The notes: generated by a model not told the origin, from the sequence alone. A DNA stretch of 64,000 nt from Erythrobacter aurantius (GCF_023823125.1 NZ_CP090949.1:3000001-3064000), one strand, 5' to 3'; counted from the stretch's first letter, positions 1 through 9,963 are shown. Numbers and translations are program-made.

Positions 1-2
1 CT

Positions 3-107
3 TTGAGCGCGAAGTGTCACCCGGATTGGCGGGAGTGTCGCTTTTGAGCGGGAAGGTGTCACGATAGCCGCACCCGAAGTGTCGCCTTTCACGGACGAAA
101 GTGTCAC
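3..107. repeat. Array of GTGTC(A/G)C direct repeats at the window edge
   Basis: Five copies of GTGTC(A/G)C start at 14, 35, 56, 80 and 101, that is at steps of 21, 21, 24 and 21 bp, with A and G alternating. The flanks repeat with a period of about 42 bp: TTTGAGCGCGAA at 3-14 resembles TTTGAGCGGGAA at 43-54. No convincing gene lies here. Multiple short direct repeats of this kind are typical of the ends of IS21-like elements, so this may be the terminus of an element lying mostly outside the window. The element family is a guess. Confidence 0.45.
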
Positions 108-230
108 CCGAAAGCCTACACGCAGCGGGTGGATTGGGGGCGGGATAAAGGGCGACCATGCGTCTGTTCGTAGCGCCGGGAGGCGGTGTAGGACAGCGCG
201 GGTTCGAAGAGGGCAGCGCCCCCCGCAACG

Positions 231-1265
231 CTACGGTCGCGGTTCTCCCAGCGCCTCGAGCACGTCGGCCCATGACACCAGTTTGAAGTTCTGGGCATAG
301 GGTGGGTTGATGCCGTCTTGCGCGATGAACAGGCCCCCCGGATAGTCCGGGCCGAAATCGCGATTGTCGAGTTCGATCCCGTCAGTTTCCTCGGTCGCGC
401 CGAACATTCCGGCGGCGATGCGGAAGCGGCCCACCGGCTCATGGCCGGGCAGGCGATAGACGGCATAGGCATTGTCGCCCTGCGATGACGCGACGAGATA
501 GCCGCCGTCCTCGCCTTCGGGTGCGATGGCCAGACCTTCCAGATCGGCCACCAGCATCCTGTTGTCGATCGGGGCGACCATGCGCTTTTCGCCCGAAGTC
601 ATGTCGATCGCCCACAGTCCGGCGACTTCCTCGCCGATGTAGAGCGTGCCGGTGCGCGGATCGGCGATGCAGCCTTCGGGTTGGGTCGCGACCGTTGCCA
701 GCGTGCCGGTGACAGGCGCGAAGCCTGCGACCGATGGCGTCAGGACCGTGCGGTAGATACGTCCGTTCTTGGGCGCGCTGAACACCACCACTTCGTCCGA
801 TCCCGCCGGCTTGGCGATGCAGATGCCATAGCCTTCGCCCGGCCCCACCGCGATCCGGCCCGCAGGCGCGAGCGCCCCCGTCGCCGGATCGAGCATGGCA
901 AGGAACAGGTGCGCGGTGGCGAGATCGGCCCGGTCGCTCGCGATGACGAGAATGCGCCCGCCTTCGATTTCCACCAGATCGACATTGTTCATCCCCGGCG
1001 CGGCGAGGAAGGAGCGTTCCTCGCCCGCAAGGTTGTAGACATACAGGCCGCCCTTCTTGTCGGTGCCGACGATCAGGCTTTTCGACGGGTCCGCCGGATT
1101 GCGCCAGATCGCCGGATCGTCCGCCGCATCCTCATTGGCCGTTCCGACCGGAGGAGTTTGCGCGACGGCGGTGACGGTGACAGCGGGATCACCGCTCGGG
1201 ATCGTTGCGCAAGCGGCAGCAATCCCGAGCGAGATCAGAGCGAAGCCGTGAAACGGTCTGAGCAT
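231..1265 (-). CDS. Beta-propeller phytase (3-phytase-like), exported
   Basis: A 344-residue protein with an N-terminal lipoprotein or Sec-type signal (hydrophobic stretch LISLGIAAACA). It then carries the beta-propeller phytase pattern: DDPAIWRNP near residue 50, GTDKKGGLYVYNL, a repeated YIGEE...LWAIDM blade, DLEGLAI, and a C-terminal DGINPPYAQNFKLV. The family hydrolyses phytate (inositol hexakisphosphate) to release phosphate, outside the cytoplasm and with calcium. The start at 1265 has GAGGA eight bases upstream; an in-frame ATG at 1274 is possible but badly spaced. It lies about 10 bp behind the stop of the TonB receptor gene, so the two form an operon for phytate scavenging. The product family is well supported; substrate preference is not proven by sequence. 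Confidence 0.85.
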   Translation of the reverse strand: MLRPFHGFALISLGIAAACATIPSGDPAVTVTAVAQTPPVGTANEDAADDPAIWRNPADPSKSLIVGTDKKGGLYVYNLAGEERSFLAAPGMNNVDLVEIEGGRILVIASDRADLATAHLFLAMLDPATGALAPAGRIAVGPGEGYGICIAKPAGSDEVVVFSAPKNGRIYRTVLTPSVAGFAPVTGTLATVATQPEGCIADPRTGTLYIGEEVAGLWAIDMTSGEKRMVAPIDNRMLVADLEGLAIAPEGEDGGYLVASSQGDNAYAVYRLPGHEPVGRFRIAAGMFGATEETDGIELDNRDFGPDYPGGLFIAQDGINPPYAQNFKLVSWADVLEALGEPRP

Positions 1266-1276
1266 TGCATCCATCC

Positions 1277-4123
1277 TCAGAAGGTCAGGCGGACGCCGCC
1301 CTTCATCGTCCAGTTGTATTCCTCGAATTGATAGAGGTTCTGCCGGTTGCCCAGATTGTTGAAGGCAAAATACTTGGCGTTGTTGATGTTGATCCACTCG
1401 TAGAACAGGCGGATGTTGTCCGTCAGTTCGAACCGGGCGCTGAAATCGAGCTGGAAGTGATCGTCAACGAATCGATCGAGCGTCGCGTCATTGTTGATTT
1501 CATCCAGATAGCCGTCGCGATATGTCCCTGCGAAACGCAGGCTGAGCGGCCCCTGCTCATATCCGAGCACCCCGTTGAAAGTGTGCTTGGACGATGCCGG
1601 CAGGGCGATGTCCCGATAGTTGACCGGATCGAGCAGGTTCGCAAGGCTGCCATCCGGCACCGAACCTTCGGCGTCGGTATAAGTGTAATTGGCCTGCACC
1701 AACAGCCCCGGCAGGAAGTCGAAAGTCTGCGAATAGCTCAGTTCGACGCCCCAGACCGTGGCGCTGTCGCCGTTGATCGGGATCACGGCTTCGTCGAATG
1801 CGGTGCCGTTGAAGGTTCCGGGCGTGTCGACTTCGACATCGACGATGAAGTTGTCGATGTCCTTGTAGAAGAAGCCAGCCGAAATGCCGCCGTTGCTTGA
1901 CATGTAGTATTCGACCGAAGCGTCAAAGTTCCACGCCTTGAACGGCACCAGCGCCGGGTTGCCGAATTCGCCCGAGACTTCATCGTCGTCGTTCACTTCG
2001 ACGATGAAGCGCGGTGCGAGACGCGACAGGCGCGGACGCACGAGGCTGCGATAGCCCGCAGCGCGCAGGATCAGATCGGGCTGTGCTTCCCAGCGGATGT
2101 TGAGGCTGGGCAGCCAGTCGCCATACTCGCGGGTGAAGGAGATCGGGGTGACCAGTACCGTGTCATCAAGCGCGACCTGACCGTTGGGCAGGGTCGAATC
2201 TTCTTCGAACAGCGCAACCTGATTGCCCCGCGTCTGGCTGAAGGTGCGCTCGTACCGCACACCGCCGATGACCAGCAGCTTGTCGGTTTCATAGCGGCCG
2301 AGCACGTAACCTGCGGTGATGTCTTCCTGTGCGCGGTAATCTTCGGCGGCGGAGTCGAACTGGCTGTCGACCGTCTGCAGCTCGAAATCGCCGAAATTGT
2401 CGAAGAAGAAATCGGTTGCGCCGGTGTCGCTGGGGGCCGGGTTGATATCGGCCAGCGGATAGCGCGGCGATCCAAGAACATCGGCAACCGAGAACGTGCC
2501 CGGCCCGTCATATTCGTAGAATTCGACCGTCTTGTTATAGGTCTTTGTCCGCCAACGCAGTTTCATCCCGCCCTGGAGCGTGAAAGTCCCGTTTTCGAGA
2601 TAGTTTTCATATCCGAAATCCAACCGCGCGGCCCATTCTTCGTCCTGCGCATCGGAAAGAGCGGTGAACTCGATATCGTTCAGCTCGTAAATCGACGGGT
2701 CCAAGAAATCGGCGGTGTTGCCGCTGACCGAATAGAGCGGCACGCGCGGATCGCTGAAATCGAATGCCGCGATCAGCCCGTCTCCGCTAAACCGGTTGCG
2801 GAATTCCGCCGGGTCGACCGATCCGTCCTCGCGTTCTGACGACTTCGCCCAGCTGAGCGAGTATTCGGCGAAGTAGCTGTCCCAGCGGCTTTCACCGCCG
2901 AACGAAATCGTCTGGATGCGCTGGCGTTCGAAGCGATCCTTGATGTCGCGTTCGACCTGGATGCGCTCTTGCGAATCATCGAAGATGGCAGTCGCACCTG
3001 ACTGCGAGGTCGGTCCGTTGTCTTCGAAATTGCCGAGATCGAACGTCAGGCGGCGGCGAAATTCCTGATCGTCGAACTGGCTCCAGACCCCGCGCAAATA
3101 GAGTTCGGTGCTTTCACCGGCGCGGAAATCGAAATTGAGCGTGCCGCTGATGCGTTCACGTTCAACGTCATAGTCGCGGTATTGAAGCTCAAGAGGAACC
3201 GGAGCACCGGCAAACTGAACCCAGTCGTCGGCTTCGACATTGTCGGTTTCGAACTGGCGGTTGTAGTAGGAAAGGCCACCTGAAACGCCGAAGTTCTCGG
3301 TCACGCGGGTGGCGAAATCGATCGAACCTTTGGGCGTCAATTCGCCGCTGAAATCATTGTAGCTGCCTTCCAGCCGGACCGAGAGCAGGTCCTTGCGGCG
3401 ATCGAACGCGCTGGTCGTCTCGATTTCGACAGAGGCGCCGATCGTGTCGCCATCCATGTCCGGGGTGAGCGATTTCTTCACCTCGATCGATTCGATAATG
3501 TCCGACGAAATGACGTCGAGCGCTACCGAGCGCACGTCGCTTTCGGGAGCAGGCACGCGTACACCGTTCAATGATGTCGCATTCAGTTCTGGATCAAGCC
3601 CGCGCACCGAAACGAAGCGGCCTTCACCCTGATCGTTGAGAACATTGATGCCCGGCAGGCGACGCAGACTTTCGGCGACGTTCTGGTCAGGGAACTGGCC
3701 GATCGCATCGCGGGTCAGCACATCCGATACTCCGTCGGCTGCGCGCTTGCGGGAAAGGGCGCTCGCCTGGTTCGCGGCCTGACCGATCACGAGAATGTTC
3801 GAACCGGCGCTGCCCAGCGCGAAGTTCTGAACCACCGTGCCTTCTTCCGGCACCGCAATGGTGAAGCTTACCGGCTCCGCCCCGATGTAATTCGCGGTCA
3901 CGGTGTAGCTGCCTGCCGGCACATCCGCGAAGAAATAGGAACCGTCGCGCTGCGTGGCGGTGCGCCGGCCGAGTTCCTCGATCACGACTTCGGCGGCCTG
4001 AAGCGCCTCGGTGTCGGTGGTGTCAGCCACAACGCCGCGAACCTCGCCAGCAAAGGCAGGTGCAGCCATGCTGGTTGCGAGCGCGACAGCGGCGCTGCTT
4101 GCAAAGAAGCGAATACGAGTCAT
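1277..4123 (-). CDS. TonB-dependent receptor with N-terminal carboxypeptidase-regulatory-like domain
   Basis: A 948-residue outer-membrane receptor. A Sec signal peptide (ends MAAPAFA, about residue 25) is followed by a CarboxypepD_reg-like beta-sandwich (about 26-110), a plug domain with GQFPDQNVAESLRRLPG, and a long beta-barrel ending in the aromatic C-terminal strand VRLTF. The start at 4123 was chosen because the signal peptide begins there; the frame stays open upstream without a better start. It is the first gene of an operon with the phytase, so phytate or its products are the likely ligand. Half-sites resembling a Pho box lie upstream. The receptor family is certain; the ligand is inferred from context. 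Confidence 0.88.
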   Translation of the reverse strand: MTRIRFFASSAAVALATSMAAPAFAGEVRGVVADTTDTEALQAAEVVIEELGRRTATQRDGSYFFADVPAGSYTVTANYIGAEPVSFTIAVPEEGTVVQNFALGSAGSNILVIGQAANQASALSRKRAADGVSDVLTRDAIGQFPDQNVAESLRRLPGINVLNDQGEGRFVSVRGLDPELNATSLNGVRVPAPESDVRSVALDVISSDIIESIEVKKSLTPDMDGDTIGASVEIETTSAFDRRKDLLSVRLEGSYNDFSGELTPKGSIDFATRVTENFGVSGGLSYYNRQFETDNVEADDWVQFAGAPVPLELQYRDYDVERERISGTLNFDFRAGESTELYLRGVWSQFDDQEFRRRLTFDLGNFEDNGPTSQSGATAIFDDSQERIQVERDIKDRFERQRIQTISFGGESRWDSYFAEYSLSWAKSSEREDGSVDPAEFRNRFSGDGLIAAFDFSDPRVPLYSVSGNTADFLDPSIYELNDIEFTALSDAQDEEWAARLDFGYENYLENGTFTLQGGMKLRWRTKTYNKTVEFYEYDGPGTFSVADVLGSPRYPLADINPAPSDTGATDFFFDNFGDFELQTVDSQFDSAAEDYRAQEDITAGYVLGRYETDKLLVIGGVRYERTFSQTRGNQVALFEEDSTLPNGQVALDDTVLVTPISFTREYGDWLPSLNIRWEAQPDLILRAAGYRSLVRPRLSRLAPRFIVEVNDDDEVSGEFGNPALVPFKAWNFDASVEYYMSSNGGISAGFFYKDIDNFIVDVEVDTPGTFNGTAFDEAVIPINGDSATVWGVELSYSQTFDFLPGLLVQANYTYTDAEGSVPDGSLANLLDPVNYRDIALPASSKHTFNGVLGYEQGPLSLRFAGTYRDGYLDEINNDATLDRFVDDHFQLDFSARFELTDNIRLFYEWININNAKYFAFNNLGNRQNLYQFEEYNWTMKGGVRLTF

Positions 4124-4508
4124 ACTGGATATTCCCCTGTTTGCCCTGCGCACTCGCAAGGCTCCTGTGACGGCGCGAGCGTTAGTGGGGATGAATGACA
4201 GCAGAGCGACCGAACGGTTGCTTCCCCATGACAATCAACGGCCAAGTGATGACAGACTGGTCACACTCGGCAGCTCGCCGGATGCAGCGCAAAGCCGATC
4301 CTGCTCTCTTACCCGGCACAAGCTGCCGACCGGAAAACCGACTCAGTAAAATTTACTTGGCCGATTTGCACCTCCCCCGCTTGAAACCCCAAAAAGTCAA
4401 GTCGAATTGCAAGTAGCGGAAATTCGTTAGGAGTCCGGGCGGATTCCGGTTGCAGTAAAGGCCAAGCGGGGCAAGCATCGGCAAATGTTGACAACAGGAG
4501 GGGCCCGC
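4124..4508. other. Divergent intergenic region between two TonB receptor genes
   Basis: These 385 bp contain no supported gene. They hold the candidate Pho half-sites (4195-4255) and a perfect 13-bp palindrome AGTAAAATTTACT at 4345-4357 that could be an operator for either gene. A strong ribosome-binding site (AGGAGG) ends at about 4501, just before the rightward receptor. No clear sigma-70 promoter could be assigned. Confidence 0.5.
4195..4255 (-). promoter_or_regulatory. Candidate Pho-box half-sites upstream of the receptor-phytase operon
   Basis: On the minus strand CTGTCAT occurs at 4249-4255 and 4195-4201 and TTGTCAT at 4228-4234. Their start-to-start distances are 21 and 33 bp, close to multiples of the 11-bp pitch of PhoB half-sites. 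They sit 70-130 bp upstream of the receptor start, and phytase operons are classic phosphate-starvation targets. The spacing is not that of a compact two-repeat Pho box, so this is a candidate only. Confidence 0.35.
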
Positions 4509-7500
4509 ATGTCGCCTATTTCCGCAAAAACCTTTACTTTTATTACTTCCACTGCCGTTCTCGCGCTGGCGCACGGGACCGCTTTCGCGCAGTCCGAAAC
4601 GCCGCCGCCCGCAGAGCAGAGTGGCGAAAAATCCACGGAGATTGTGGTAATCGGGACACAGATTCAGGGCGCGAAGATCAACGATGTCCTGCCGGTCACC
4701 GTGCTTGACGAAACCGACATTGAAAACACCGGCGCGGCATCGGGGGACGAGCTGTTCCGGGCCATCCCGCAGGCCGGTACCGTGGCCTTCAACGAACAGA
4801 ACGCCACCACCGTCAACAACTCGCGCGGCGACGTTGCCTCGATCAACCTGCGCGACCTTGGCACCGGCAACACGCTGCTGCTGATCAACGGCCGCCGCAT
4901 GACACTGCACCCCGGCTTCCAGACCGAGCTGCTGGTGCCCGTGGTCAGTTCCGACACCAATGAAATCGCACCGGGCAGCGTGCGCCGGGTCGAAGTGCTG
5001 CGAGACGGCGCATCGGCCATCTACGGCGCGGACGCGGTGGCGGGCGTGATCAACACCGTGCTGCGCGGCAACCGCAGGGGCGGCTTCGTCGAAGCCGACT
5101 GGCGCGGATCGGACGGCACCGGGCTTTACAACTACAGCATCAACGGCGGCTATGGCTTCGATTTTGCCGGAGGCCGGGCGAACCTGACCGTCTATGGCGG
5201 CTATTTCCACGAAAACGGCATGGCTGCCTCGGAACGCGATTACGCTGCCGATGACAACCGCCTGCCGCTGGTGGTGGGCACCGATTTCGAAGGCGATGCC
5301 TCGTTCAACAATCGCAACACCTTCGGCCCGTTCGGCCAGTTCGACATCCAGGCCCCATCGAGCCGCACGCCGATCGGCGATGATGACTTCTACCTGCAGC
5401 CCAGCACCTTCCCGGGTTGCCGTCTGGACTTCGGCAACGGCCTGTGCGCGCGCAACGGCACAACGCCGACCACCGATGTGCGGTACAACACCAATTTCGG
5501 TGACACGCTGATCAGCGAAAAGAATCGCTACAACGCCATGGCGCTGTTGAACTACGAGCTGTCGAACAGCCTCGAGGCTTATCTTGAGGCGAGCTATTAC
5601 CGCACCGAGAGCCGCCGCTTCCTCACGCCGTCGGCAGTGCTCAGCGCGGTGCCGATCGGGATTGCGCGCGATGCCTATTGGAACCCGTTCGGGCCGACCA
5701 CGCTGGCTGACGGTTCGCCCAATCCCAATCGCCTGCCGGGCACGACCATTGCCTCGGGCGGTGCGGACATCATCATGGAGCGTTATCGCTTCGTCGATGT
5801 CGGCAGCCGCGACATCACCGTGGACAAGGACGTCTACCGCTTCGTTGGCGGGCTCAAGGGCAATCTGGGTTCGTGGGATTTCGACACCGGCTTCGTCTAT
5901 TCCGAAGCCGAGCTGATCGACGTTTCGCGCAACCGCCTGTCGCACACGCTGCTGCAACAGCAGCTCAACCTGACCACTCCCGATGCCTACAACCCGTTCA
6001 ATGGCGGCTGTGTGGTCGGCGATCCCGGTCAGGGCGATTGCACCCCCAACCCGGTCAGCTCGATCGATCCCTTCCGCATCAGCGTGTTCCGCAAGGGCGG
6101 CACCAGCCTCGCACTGGCCGATTTCAAGGTCAGCCGTGACGATCTGTTCGAATTGCCCGGCGGCAATCTGGGTATCGCGGCGGGCGTCGAATGGCGGCGC
6201 GAGACGTTCTACGACGATCGCGACCCGCGGCTCGACGGGACGATCACCTACACCGACAGCGTGACCGGCGTGTTCAACGGTTCGGACGTCGTCGGCACCA
6301 GCCCCTCGCCCGACACCAATGGTTCTCGCAATGTCTATTCGGCGCATGCCGAGCTGTTCGTGCCGCTGGTCGGCCCGGACATGGACATTCCGCTGATCGA
6401 GGAACTGAACCTGCAGCTGGCAGGCCGGATCGAGCATTTCGACGACATCAACGAAACCGCTGCCGTTCCGCGCGTCGCGGCATCGTGGACGACGCTGCCG
6501 GGGGTTACCCTGCGCGGCGCATGGTCGCGAGGTTTCCGCGCACCGAACCTTGTGCAGGTCAACGACGAAGGCACCACCCGTTCGAACACCCGCGACGATT
6601 TCGTCGTGTGTCAGGCGCGGGTTGAAAAGGGCACGCTGGCAAACCTCGGCGGATGTCCGGGCGAAGGCGTGATCAGCTTCCGTTCGGGTACGGAAAACCT
6701 CGTCCCCGAAGACAGCACCAGCATCAATCTGGGCGTCGTGCTCGAACCCGAGTTCATTCCCGGCCTGACGCTGACGGCGGACTACTGGCGCGTCCGGCAA
6801 ACCGGGCTGGTCGGAACCTTTGGCGATGACAACGCAATTGCTCTCGACCTGCTGCGCCGCCTCAACGGCAGCACCAATCCGAACGTGATCCGCGCTGCCC
6901 CCACAGCCGATGATATCGCGCTGTTCACCGGCACGAGCCTCGCCCCTGCGGGTGAGATCCTTCAGGTGCTCGACCCCTATCTCAACCTCGACAGCCGCAC
7001 TTCGAAGGGTTGGGACTTTGGCCTGTTCTACAACGTCCCCGATTTCGGACTGGGCGATTTCCGCCTGCGGTTCAACGCCGCGCGGCTCAAGAGCTTTGTC
7101 CAGTCGGCAGGGCCGGACGGGCAGGAACTGCTCGATGCGATTGCGGCGGGCGTGCTTCCCACCGATGTCACCGTCGGCGGGCTTGGCGAATTGCTCGAAA
7201 TCGAAGGACGCCCGAAATGGCGGTTCAGCGGTTCGATCAACTGGGAAAGCGGCCCCGTCGATGTCGGCCTGTTCGGCAACTATGTCGGCAAGGTGTGGGA
7301 TACCTCCGTCACCCGCGACGTGCTGATCGAAACGACCGATCCGAACGGCAATTTCTACCGTGTGAACGATGTGTTCGTGACCAATTTCTCGATCTCCTAC
7401 ACGATCGAGAACAGCACCCCGCTTGACGGAACGCGCCTGCGGTTTGCGATCAACAACGTGTTCGACAAGGATCCGCCGCTGGCTGACGAAACCTACGGCT

Positions 7501-7565
7501 ACTTCAGCGAACTGCATTCCGCACGCGGGCGTCAGTTCCATGTGGAGCTGCGCAAGAACTTCTGA
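4509..7565 (+). CDS. TonB-dependent receptor (large, FepA/BtuB-like architecture)
   Basis: A 1018-residue outer-membrane transporter. The signal peptide ends AHGTAFAQ. A TonB-box-like segment (EIVVIGTQI, about residue 40) precedes the plug, in which RRVEVLRDGASAIYGADAVAGVIN is the typical TonB-receptor plug motif. A very large barrel follows and ends in the C-terminal strand FHVELRKNF. The ATG at 4509 follows AGGAGG by seven bases, which decides the start over the upstream in-frame ATG. It is transcribed alone, divergently from the phytase-linked receptor, and is followed by a strong terminator. No neighbouring enzyme identifies the substrate. A peptide, siderophore or carbohydrate ligand is possible. 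Confidence 0.87.
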   Translation: MSPISAKTFTFITSTAVLALAHGTAFAQSETPPPAEQSGEKSTEIVVIGTQIQGAKINDVLPVTVLDETDIENTGAASGDELFRAIPQAGTVAFNEQNATTVNNSRGDVASINLRDLGTGNTLLLINGRRMTLHPGFQTELLVPVVSSDTNEIAPGSVRRVEVLRDGASAIYGADAVAGVINTVLRGNRRGGFVEADWRGSDGTGLYNYSINGGYGFDFAGGRANLTVYGGYFHENGMAASERDYAADDNRLPLVVGTDFEGDASFNNRNTFGPFGQFDIQAPSSRTPIGDDDFYLQPSTFPGCRLDFGNGLCARNGTTPTTDVRYNTNFGDTLISEKNRYNAMALLNYELSNSLEAYLEASYYRTESRRFLTPSAVLSAVPIGIARDAYWNPFGPTTLADGSPNPNRLPGTTIASGGADIIMERYRFVDVGSRDITVDKDVYRFVGGLKGNLGSWDFDTGFVYSEAELIDVSRNRLSHTLLQQQLNLTTPDAYNPFNGGCVVGDPGQGDCTPNPVSSIDPFRISVFRKGGTSLALADFKVSRDDLFELPGGNLGIAAGVEWRRETFYDDRDPRLDGTITYTDSVTGVFNGSDVVGTSPSPDTNGSRNVYSAHAELFVPLVGPDMDIPLIEELNLQLAGRIEHFDDINETAAVPRVAASWTTLPGVTLRGAWSRGFRAPNLVQVNDEGTTRSNTRDDFVVCQARVEKGTLANLGGCPGEGVISFRSGTENLVPEDSTSINLGVVLEPEFIPGLTLTADYWRVRQTGLVGTFGDDNAIALDLLRRLNGSTNPNVIRAAPTADDIALFTGTSLAPAGEILQVLDPYLNLDSRTSKGWDFGLFYNVPDFGLGDFRLRFNAARLKSFVQSAGPDGQELLDAIAAGVLPTDVTVGGLGELLEIEGRPKWRFSGSINWESGPVDVGLFGNYVGKVWDTSVTRDVLIETTDPNGNFYRVNDVFVTNFSISYTIENSTPLDGTRLRFAINNVFDKDPPLADETYGYFSELHSARGRQFHVELRKNF

Positions 7566-7593
7566 TCGCACGCTTTCCAGCGATCCTGACAAA

Positions 7594-7625
7594 CGAAAGG
7601 CGCGCCCGCAACGGCGCGCCTTTTC
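7594..7625 (+). terminator. Rho-independent terminator after the receptor gene
   Basis: The arms AAGGCGCGCC and GGCGCGCCTT are perfectly paired around the loop CGCAAC and followed by TTTTC. It lies about 30 bp after the receptor stop codon. Confidence 0.85.
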
Positions 7626-7788
7626 TGTTCGCGGCGCGAGCAGCCAGCCGCGGCGGTTGAACCACGCCGGTTGAACCAATGGCCGATCCCCGCTAGTGGC
7701 GCTGCACCAACCGGCAAGGGAAACCGATGAACAAGTAAACCAACATTCTCGTCCGAATTCTTCGACACCAGATTGCATTGGCTTGTTC

Positions 7789-9381
7789 ATGTCGCACCTC
7801 CACATCGATCGCATCATCTGCGCCACGCCCGAAGGAACCGCGCTGTTTCCCGAATTTTCCGCCACCATCACGCGCGAGACCGTGGGCCTGTTCGGCCACA
7901 ACGGCACCGGCAAGACGACGCTGCTACGGGCGATCTGCGGGGAAGTGCCCATTGCCTCCGGCACGATCACGGCCGACGGCACAATCGGCTTCATCCGCCA
8001 GCATGGCTACCCAGACGGCACCAATGTCGCGCAGGCGCTGGGGGTCGAAGAACCACTCGCCATGCTGGACCGGATCGAGCAGGGTCTGGGCGAAGCGCAT
8101 GATTTCGAGGAAGCCGACTGGACCCTCCCCGCCCGGCTCGAACAGGTGCTGGTTGAATGCGGGCTGGAGGGGATCGACCCGCGCAGACCTGCCGACAGCC
8201 TGAGCGGGGGCGAACGTAACCGGCTGAAAGTCGCCGCCGTCCTGCTCGAACAGCCAGACATCCTGCTGATGGACGAGCCGACCAATGATCTGGACGATGC
8301 CGGACGGGCGATGATCATGGACCTGCTCGATCGCTGGCACGGACCTGCACTGGTCGCCACGCATGACCGGGCGGTGTTGGCCCGGGCGGACCGGATCATC
8401 GAACTCTCACCCACCGGATCGCTGACGGTCACGGGCGGCTGGGATGCCTTTGTGGCGGAACGCGAGGCACGGATCGCGCTGGCGCATGAGAACCTTGACC
8501 GGGCGAAGGCCCAGGCAAACGCCGCCAAGCGCCGCCAGCAGGCCCGCACCGAGCGGCAGGAACAGCGCAACCGTCAAGGCCGGGAGACAGCAGCACGGCG
8601 CGATGCGACCAACCTGGAAACAAATGCGCAAAAGGAACGCGCCGAGGGGACTTCGGCCCGCAACCGTTCGCTGGGCGAACAACAGGCAGAGCAAGCGCAG
8701 GAAGCCGTCAGGCTGGCCGAGGCATCGGTGGCGCGGGTCACCCCGATAAGGATCGAACTGCCTTCATGCGGCCTTGCACCGGGGCACAGGCTGCTGGCGG
8801 CTAAATCGATTGGCTGCGAACGCGATGGCAAGGCGTTGTTCGGGCCGTTGGATTGCGTCATCATCGGGCCGGAACGGATCCATCTCAAAGGGCCGAACGG
8901 CAGCGGCAAGAGCTCGCTCGCGCGCATCCTCACCGGGCAGGATGTCCCTTCAAGCGGCAGCGTGGAAAGCGAGGTCGACAGGATCGCGGTGCTCGATCAG
9001 CATCTCGACCTGCTGCACGCAGACGAAACCATGCTGTCGGCAATGCAGCGGCACAATCCGCTGCTCGATCGCAACGCCGCCCATGCCGCGCTGGCGCAGT
9101 TCGGTTTCCGGGCCGCCTGGGCGCAGCGGCTGGTCGGCAGCCTGTCGGGCGGAGAAAAGGTCAGGCTGGCGCTCGCCTGCCTGTTCTCGCGCCCGCATGT
9201 GCCGCAATTGCTGATCCTCGACGAACCCACGAACCATCTCGACCTGCCTTCGATCGAAATGCTCGAAGCCGCGCTGGTCGCCTATGACGGGGCAATCGTG
9301 TGCTGCACCCATGACGATCAATTCCGCGACGCATTGCAACTGTCCCGCACGCTGGATCTGGCCGCAACGCCGGGGGATTAA
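7789..9381 (+). CDS. ABC-F family ATPase (duplicated ATP-binding cassette)
   Basis: A 530-residue protein with two nucleotide-binding domains and no membrane segments. Domain 1 has Walker [10 protein letters not shown], signature LSGGE and Walker [12 protein letters not shown]. An Arg/Gln-rich, coiled-coil-like linker (about residues 230-310) follows. Domain 2 has [17 protein letters not shown] and [14 protein letters not shown] proteins act on ribosomes in translation control, or protect them from antibiotics, rather than transporting. The ATG at 7789 starts the conserved fold but has no good ribosome-binding site. The stop overlaps the convergent DUF1348 gene by four bases. It cannot be assigned to EttA, Uup or a resistance subgroup from sequence alone. 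Confidence 0.85.
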   Translation: MSHLHIDRIICATPEGTALFPEFSATITRETVGLFGHNGTGKTTLLRAICGEVPIASGTITADGTIGFIRQHGYPDGTNVAQALGVEEPLAMLDRIEQGLGEAHDFEEADWTLPARLEQVLVECGLEGIDPRRPADSLSGGERNRLKVAAVLLEQPDILLMDEPTNDLDDAGRAMIMDLLDRWHGPALVATHDRAVLARADRIIELSPTGSLTVTGGWDAFVAEREARIALAHENLDRAKAQANAAKRRQQARTERQEQRNRQGRETAARRDATNLETNAQKERAEGTSARNRSLGEQQAEQAQEAVRLAEASVARVTPIRIELPSCGLAPGHRLLAAKSIGCERDGKALFGPLDCVIIGPERIHLKGPNGSGKSSLARILTGQDVPSSGSVESEVDRIAVLDQHLDLLHADETMLSAMQRHNPLLDRNAAHAALAQFGFRAAWAQRLVGSLSGGEKVRLALACLFSRPHVPQLLILDEPTNHLDLPSIEMLEAALVAYDGAIVCCTHDDQFRDALQLSRTLDLAATPGD

Positions 9382-9839
9382 AGCCCTAGCTCGGTCAGGC
9401 CGGGGTGATCGTCAGGCCGTCGGCCCAATGGCCAGAACAGCTTGCGATCGGCCTGTGCGATTGGCGCTTCATTGATGCTAGCAAGGCGGATCCGCATCAG
9501 CCCGTGATCGTCGAATTCCCAGTTTTCGTTGCCATAGGTGCGATACCATTGGCCCGCATCATCGCGGTATTCATATGCAAAGCGGACGGCGATCCGGTTT
9601 CCAGTGAAAGCCCATAGCTCCTTGACCAGCCGGTATTCGTGCTCGGCTGCCCATTTTCGGGAAAGGAAGGCCTCCACCTCGGCGCGCCCCTGCGGAAATT
9701 CGGTCCGGTTTCGCCACTTCGTATCCTCGGTATAGGCGAGCGCGACTTGCTGGGGGTTGCGCGAATTCCAGGCGTCTTCGGCGAGGCGCACTTTCCGGAT
9801 GGCGGTTTCGCGGGTGAACGGGGGGATCGGTTGGCGCAT
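9378..9839 (-). CDS. DUF1348 / NTF2-like family protein
   Basis: A 153-residue cytoplasmic protein of the NTF2 fold, matching the DUF1348 pattern: [21 protein letters not shown] near residue 25, [22 protein letters not shown] and GNENWEFD. No catalytic function is established for this family. The start at 9839 was chosen at the ATG that opens the conserved [20 protein letters not shown] block. It is convergent with the ABC-F gene and overlaps it by four bases. It is downstream of the YHS/isochorismatase operon on the same strand but separated from it by a GC-rich hairpin, so it may be transcribed separately. Confidence 0.75.
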   Translation of the reverse strand: MRQPIPPFTRETAIRKVRLAEDAWNSRNPQQVALAYTEDTKWRNRTEFPQGRAEVEAFLSRKWAAEHEYRLVKELWAFTGNRIAVRFAYEYRDDAGQWYRTYGNENWEFDDHGLMRIRLASINEAPIAQADRKLFWPLGRRPDDHPGLTELGL

Positions 9840-9909
9840 GATGATGCGGGCCTTTTGTACGTGATGCCGCGTGCGACAGGGCAACGCGGCAAAGGGAGTG
9901 GGGAAGAAG

Positions 9910-9955
9910 GGCGGCCGGCCCCGGGGAAGAGAGGGAGAGGGAAGGGCCGGCCGCC
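9910..9955. repeat. 12-bp perfect inverted repeat, GC-rich hairpin
   Basis: GGCGGCCGGCCC at 9910-9921 is exactly complementary to GGGCCGGCCGCC at 9944-9955, with a purine-rich 22-nt loop. It lies just beyond the stop of the minus-strand YHS gene. It lacks a T-run in either direction, so it is probably an RNA-stabilising or weak terminating hairpin rather than a classical terminator. Confidence 0.6.
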
Positions 9956-9963
9956 AGGCGGGG

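Noticed and set aside
1..230. CRISPR array from the regular GTGTC(A/G)C repeats
   Set aside because: The repeated core is only 7 bp with a 21-bp pitch and related flanks; there are no spacers of CRISPR size and no cas genes.
4353..7994. A 1213-codon open frame on the minus strand opposite the second TonB receptor
   Set aside because: It is an antisense shadow of a GC-rich gene: low-complexity Arg/Val/Ala-rich product, no recognisable domain and no ribosome-binding site. The plus-strand receptor has a signal peptide and TonB-receptor motifs.
9910..9955. GC-rich hairpin as a classical terminator
   Set aside because: No T-run follows on either strand, so it is listed as an inverted repeat only.
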